Below are positions 13,343 through 14,936 of a DNA stretch of 14,936 nucleotides, in pieces. The number at the start of each line of letters is the position of its first letter. Position 1 is the stretch's first letter. The notes beneath the pieces were generated by a model. That model did not search any database. It was not told where the DNA came from and saw nothing but the letters and a program-made list of their open reading frames with translations. The stretch is taken from assembly GCA_900555875.1 (NCBI GenBank), contig USNB01000011.1, positions 1 through 14,936 of the forward strand. The letters run 5' to 3'. The position numbers were made by a program, and so were the translations under genes. The DNA is from an uncultured Eubacteriales bacterium (GTDB lineage: Bacteria > Bacillota > Clostridia > Christensenellales > Pumilibacteraceae).

Positions 13343-14683
13343 TTAAGTCCCTCCCCCGGACGGCTCGTCCGGTTCGGATATGACAACGCTCACGATGAAA
13401 TATCCTTCATTTACGACATATTCAACGCGACCGCCGTATGCGTCGGCGATCTTTCCGACTATTTTAGTGCCGTAGCCGTGCAGAGCCTTGTTTTCTTTGA
13501 CCGTTTCGAGAGCGAGCGCCGCAGATATATGTTCGGGAGCCACGGCATTTTTTGCGGTGACGTACAGCATTTTATGCACCATCCTGACCGTGAGCACGAT
13601 CGTGCGATCCTCCGTTTCCGGCTCACGGTCGAGATACTCTATCGCATTATCGAGGATATTGAACAGCAGCGAGCAGATATCTGTTTCGGAAAAATTCATT
13701 TCGGCGGGGACAGCTACGTCGTATTCTATACGGGCATTCGCGTTCGACGCCTTCTCCGTTTCGATGTTCAGTATCGCGCTTATCACTCTGTTGCCGCAGT
13801 CCACATAGGAAAGCAACGGCAGGAATTTGCCCGAATATTCGTTGAAGTACTTCTTCAACTTATCGTATTCACCGCCGTCCAGAAGCAAACGCATATATGA
13901 ATACTGATTGCGAAGTTCATGCCGTGCGCTGCGTATCGATTCCGCATTGGCGTCTGCATATCTCATCATGTTCTTCTGCATATCGCGCATCATATGATCG
14001 GCACGGCGCTTATTCACCTCCGCAACGTTCCTCGATACGGCATAAGTGCAGTAATACGCGGCGAGCAGCAGCACGAGCAATATGGTACTGACGACGAGCG
14101 CAGCTGCGGAGCTTATGTCTATGACATTGGTGAGCAGCCAGAACACCACGCACGCGACCGACGCGACACACACGAAGCCGATGCTCATCACCGCCACATC
14201 GAAGAGCCGGCTCAGCGAGAATATTTTGAAGAATGCCGTGCAGCCTATCATCATGATAACGTTCATGCTCAGCACGAACCACTCCATTCCCGTAAGCTCG
14301 AGCGCGCCCGCCATATCCATTATGGAAAAGCAGAATACCAGCGCGATACAGATCACAGCGAAATATGCCAGCCCTATCGTAATGCGCGTCACTATGTCGT
14401 ATCTGCACACGAATATCAGCCACAAAAGGAGCAGCAGTCCGCCTCCGACCTGCGACATATATTTCACCCGAAAGACGGGTATCAGATAGAACAGCGCACA
14501 CAGCGCATTCATCACCGTCACCGCGACTACGATCTTTACGGCTATTATTGCCGCGTCGCGTGCACTTTTTATGCGCACGTTCTCGCACAGAACGGGAACC
14601 AATGCCGCTATAAGACCGTTGATGATCGGCGACATCACGCCATACCGCAGCACGACATAAAAATCCATAAAATAATTCATCAT
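13343..14683 (-). CDS. GHKL-type sensor histidine kinase (AgrC-like)
   Basis: A 446-residue membrane kinase. The first 215 residues hold about six hydrophobic segments (roughly 10-32, 45-70, 82-96, 104-122, 135-152, 165-212) with few extracellular polar loops, as in AgrC-type sensors. A short coiled linker (about 218-250) leads to the H-box RSARHELRNQY with His255, replacing the classical HD with HE, and then the ATPase domain: N-box SLLFNILDNAIEY (338-350, Asn342 and Asn346) and G-box HGYGTKIV (402-409). The start at ATG 14683 is uncertain: a GGTGGG stretch touches it, and Met2 or Met6 could also serve. No AgrB or AgrD-like gene or peptide precursor is visible in the window, so the signal is unknown. 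The promoter and a candidate LytTR site pair lie immediately upstream. Confidence 0.92.
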   Translation of the reverse strand: MMNYFMDFYVVLRYGVMSPIINGLIAALVPVLCENVRIKSARDAAIIAVKIVVAVTVMNALCALFYLIPVFRVKYMSQVGGGLLLLLWLIFVCRYDIVTRITIGLAYFAVICIALVFCFSIMDMAGALELTGMEWFVLSMNVIMMIGCTAFFKIFSLSRLFDVAVMSIGFVCVASVACVVFWLLTNVIDISSAAALVVSTILLVLLLAAYYCTYAVSRNVAEVNKRRADHMMRDMQKNMMRYADANAESIRSARHELRNQYSYMRLLLDGGEYDKLKKYFNEYSGKFLPLLSYVDCGNRVISAILNIETEKASNANARIEYDVAVPAEMNFSETDICSLLFNILDNAIEYLDREPETEDRTIVLTVRMVHKMLYVTAKNAVAPEHISAALALETVKENKALHGYGTKIVGKIADAYGGRVEYVVNEGYFIVSVVISEPDEPSGGGT

Positions 14684-14709
14684 CCCACCCGCTTAAATAA
14701 TTATGATAT

Positions 14710-14738
14710 AGTATAACCCCGATAGTAAAATAAGTCAA
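14710..14738 (-). promoter_or_regulatory. Sigma-A type promoter for the kinase-regulator operon
   Basis: On the minus strand TTGACT (14738-14733), a 17-base spacer, and TATACT (14715-14710). The kinase ATG at 14683 is 26 bases beyond the -10. Confidence 0.8.
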
Positions 14739-14748
14739 CTCCGCGGGA

Positions 14749-14779
14749 ACGAACGGCGTCAACTTCCGCTACGAACGGT
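14749..14779 (-). promoter_or_regulatory. Candidate LytTR binding-site pair upstream of the kinase promoter
   Basis: ACGAACGG occurs at 14749-14756 and again at 14771-14778, an exact 8-base match with a 22-bp period. With the following base the second copy fits the LytTR half-site pattern at nine of nine positions and the first at eight of nine. The pair starts 10 bases upstream of the -35, a standard activator position. Confidence 0.6.
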
Positions 14780-14791
14780 AATGGAATTCTT

Positions 14792-14833
14792 GCGCACCGC
14801 TCTTTTCCTTGCACACGTGCAAGGGCGGTGTGC
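14792..14833. repeat. Nested hairpin in intergenic DNA
   Basis: GCGCACCGC (14792-14800) can pair with GCGGTGTGC (14825-14833) with one G-U pair. Inside it CCTTGCAC (14807-14814) pairs with GTGCAAGG (14817-14824). There is no T-tract and no gene in 14761-14936 that I can support. The stretch ACCGCTCTTTTCCTTG here resembles the minus strand of 8590-8575. Confidence 0.5.
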
Positions 14834-14878
14834 TTCGCTTACACGAAAGTCCTATCGCCTTTTCGGGCGGCTAGCGCC

Positions 14879-14930
14879 GCGGCAAGTTAAGCTATTGCGG
14901 GCACCTTGCGGTGCGGCGAGTTAAGCTATT
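14879..14930. repeat. Direct repeat of 18 bases, 34-bp period, at the window edge
   Basis: GCGGCAAGTTAAGCTATT at 14879-14896 recurs as GCGGCGAGTTAAGCTATT at 14913-14930 (17 of 18 identical). A small hairpin, GCACC-TTGC-GGTGC (14901-14914), lies between them. More copies may continue beyond the window. Confidence 0.7.
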
Positions 14931-14936
14931 ACTGTA

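Noticed and set aside
13343..14936. Complete agr-type quorum system
   Set aside because: The kinase and LytTR regulator fit, but no AgrB protease or AgrD-like peptide gene is visible in the window on either strand.

Overview
This window appears to come from a moderately GC-rich member of the Bacillota (Clostridia-like), probably an uncultured gut or fermentative lineage. The evidence is the tilS-hpt and trmN6-rsmI neighbourhoods, the rpmE / DUF1385-prmC / prfA block, Shine-Dalgarno sites of the AGGAGG type, sigma-A style promoters, and an AgrC/AgrA-like (GHKL kinase plus LytTR regulator) two-component system. I cannot place it more precisely from sequence reading alone.

Positions 1-8302 are a core, plus-strand information-processing block. 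In order it holds the 3' part of tilS (apparently frameshifted near 411-436), hpt, a TrmN6-like tRNA adenine methyltransferase, rsmI, a TetR regulator, dnaA, rpmE (own promoter, strong terminator), a DUF1385-PrmC fusion, and prfA, closed by an intrinsic terminator. Genes overlap or abut, so there are at most a few transcripts. Most products serve translation (tRNA modification, 16S rRNA methylation, L31, RF1 and its methyltransferase). dnaA sits here without dnaN beside it.

Positions 8303-8661 are a non-coding convergence zone with several hairpins, including a possible three-way-junction element. I see no gene in it.

Positions 8662-14760 are a minus-strand accessory block. It contains (reading leftward) a GHKL histidine kinase and LytTR response regulator operon, a small putative lipoprotein, and a very large GH3 glycosidase-like protein. 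The GH3 protein has reversed domain order and membrane anchors at both ends. Each unit has its own promoter or terminator signals. The most interesting signal in the window is a short motif, ACGAACGG or near variants, repeated upstream of all three units. It occurs as direct repeats with a 22-bp period and fits the published LytTR half-site pattern on the coding strand. I infer a compact, self-contained regulon: the two-component system controls itself, the lipoprotein and the surface GH3 enzyme.

Positions 14761-14936 are non-coding and hold hairpins plus an 18-bp direct repeat that runs towards the window edge.
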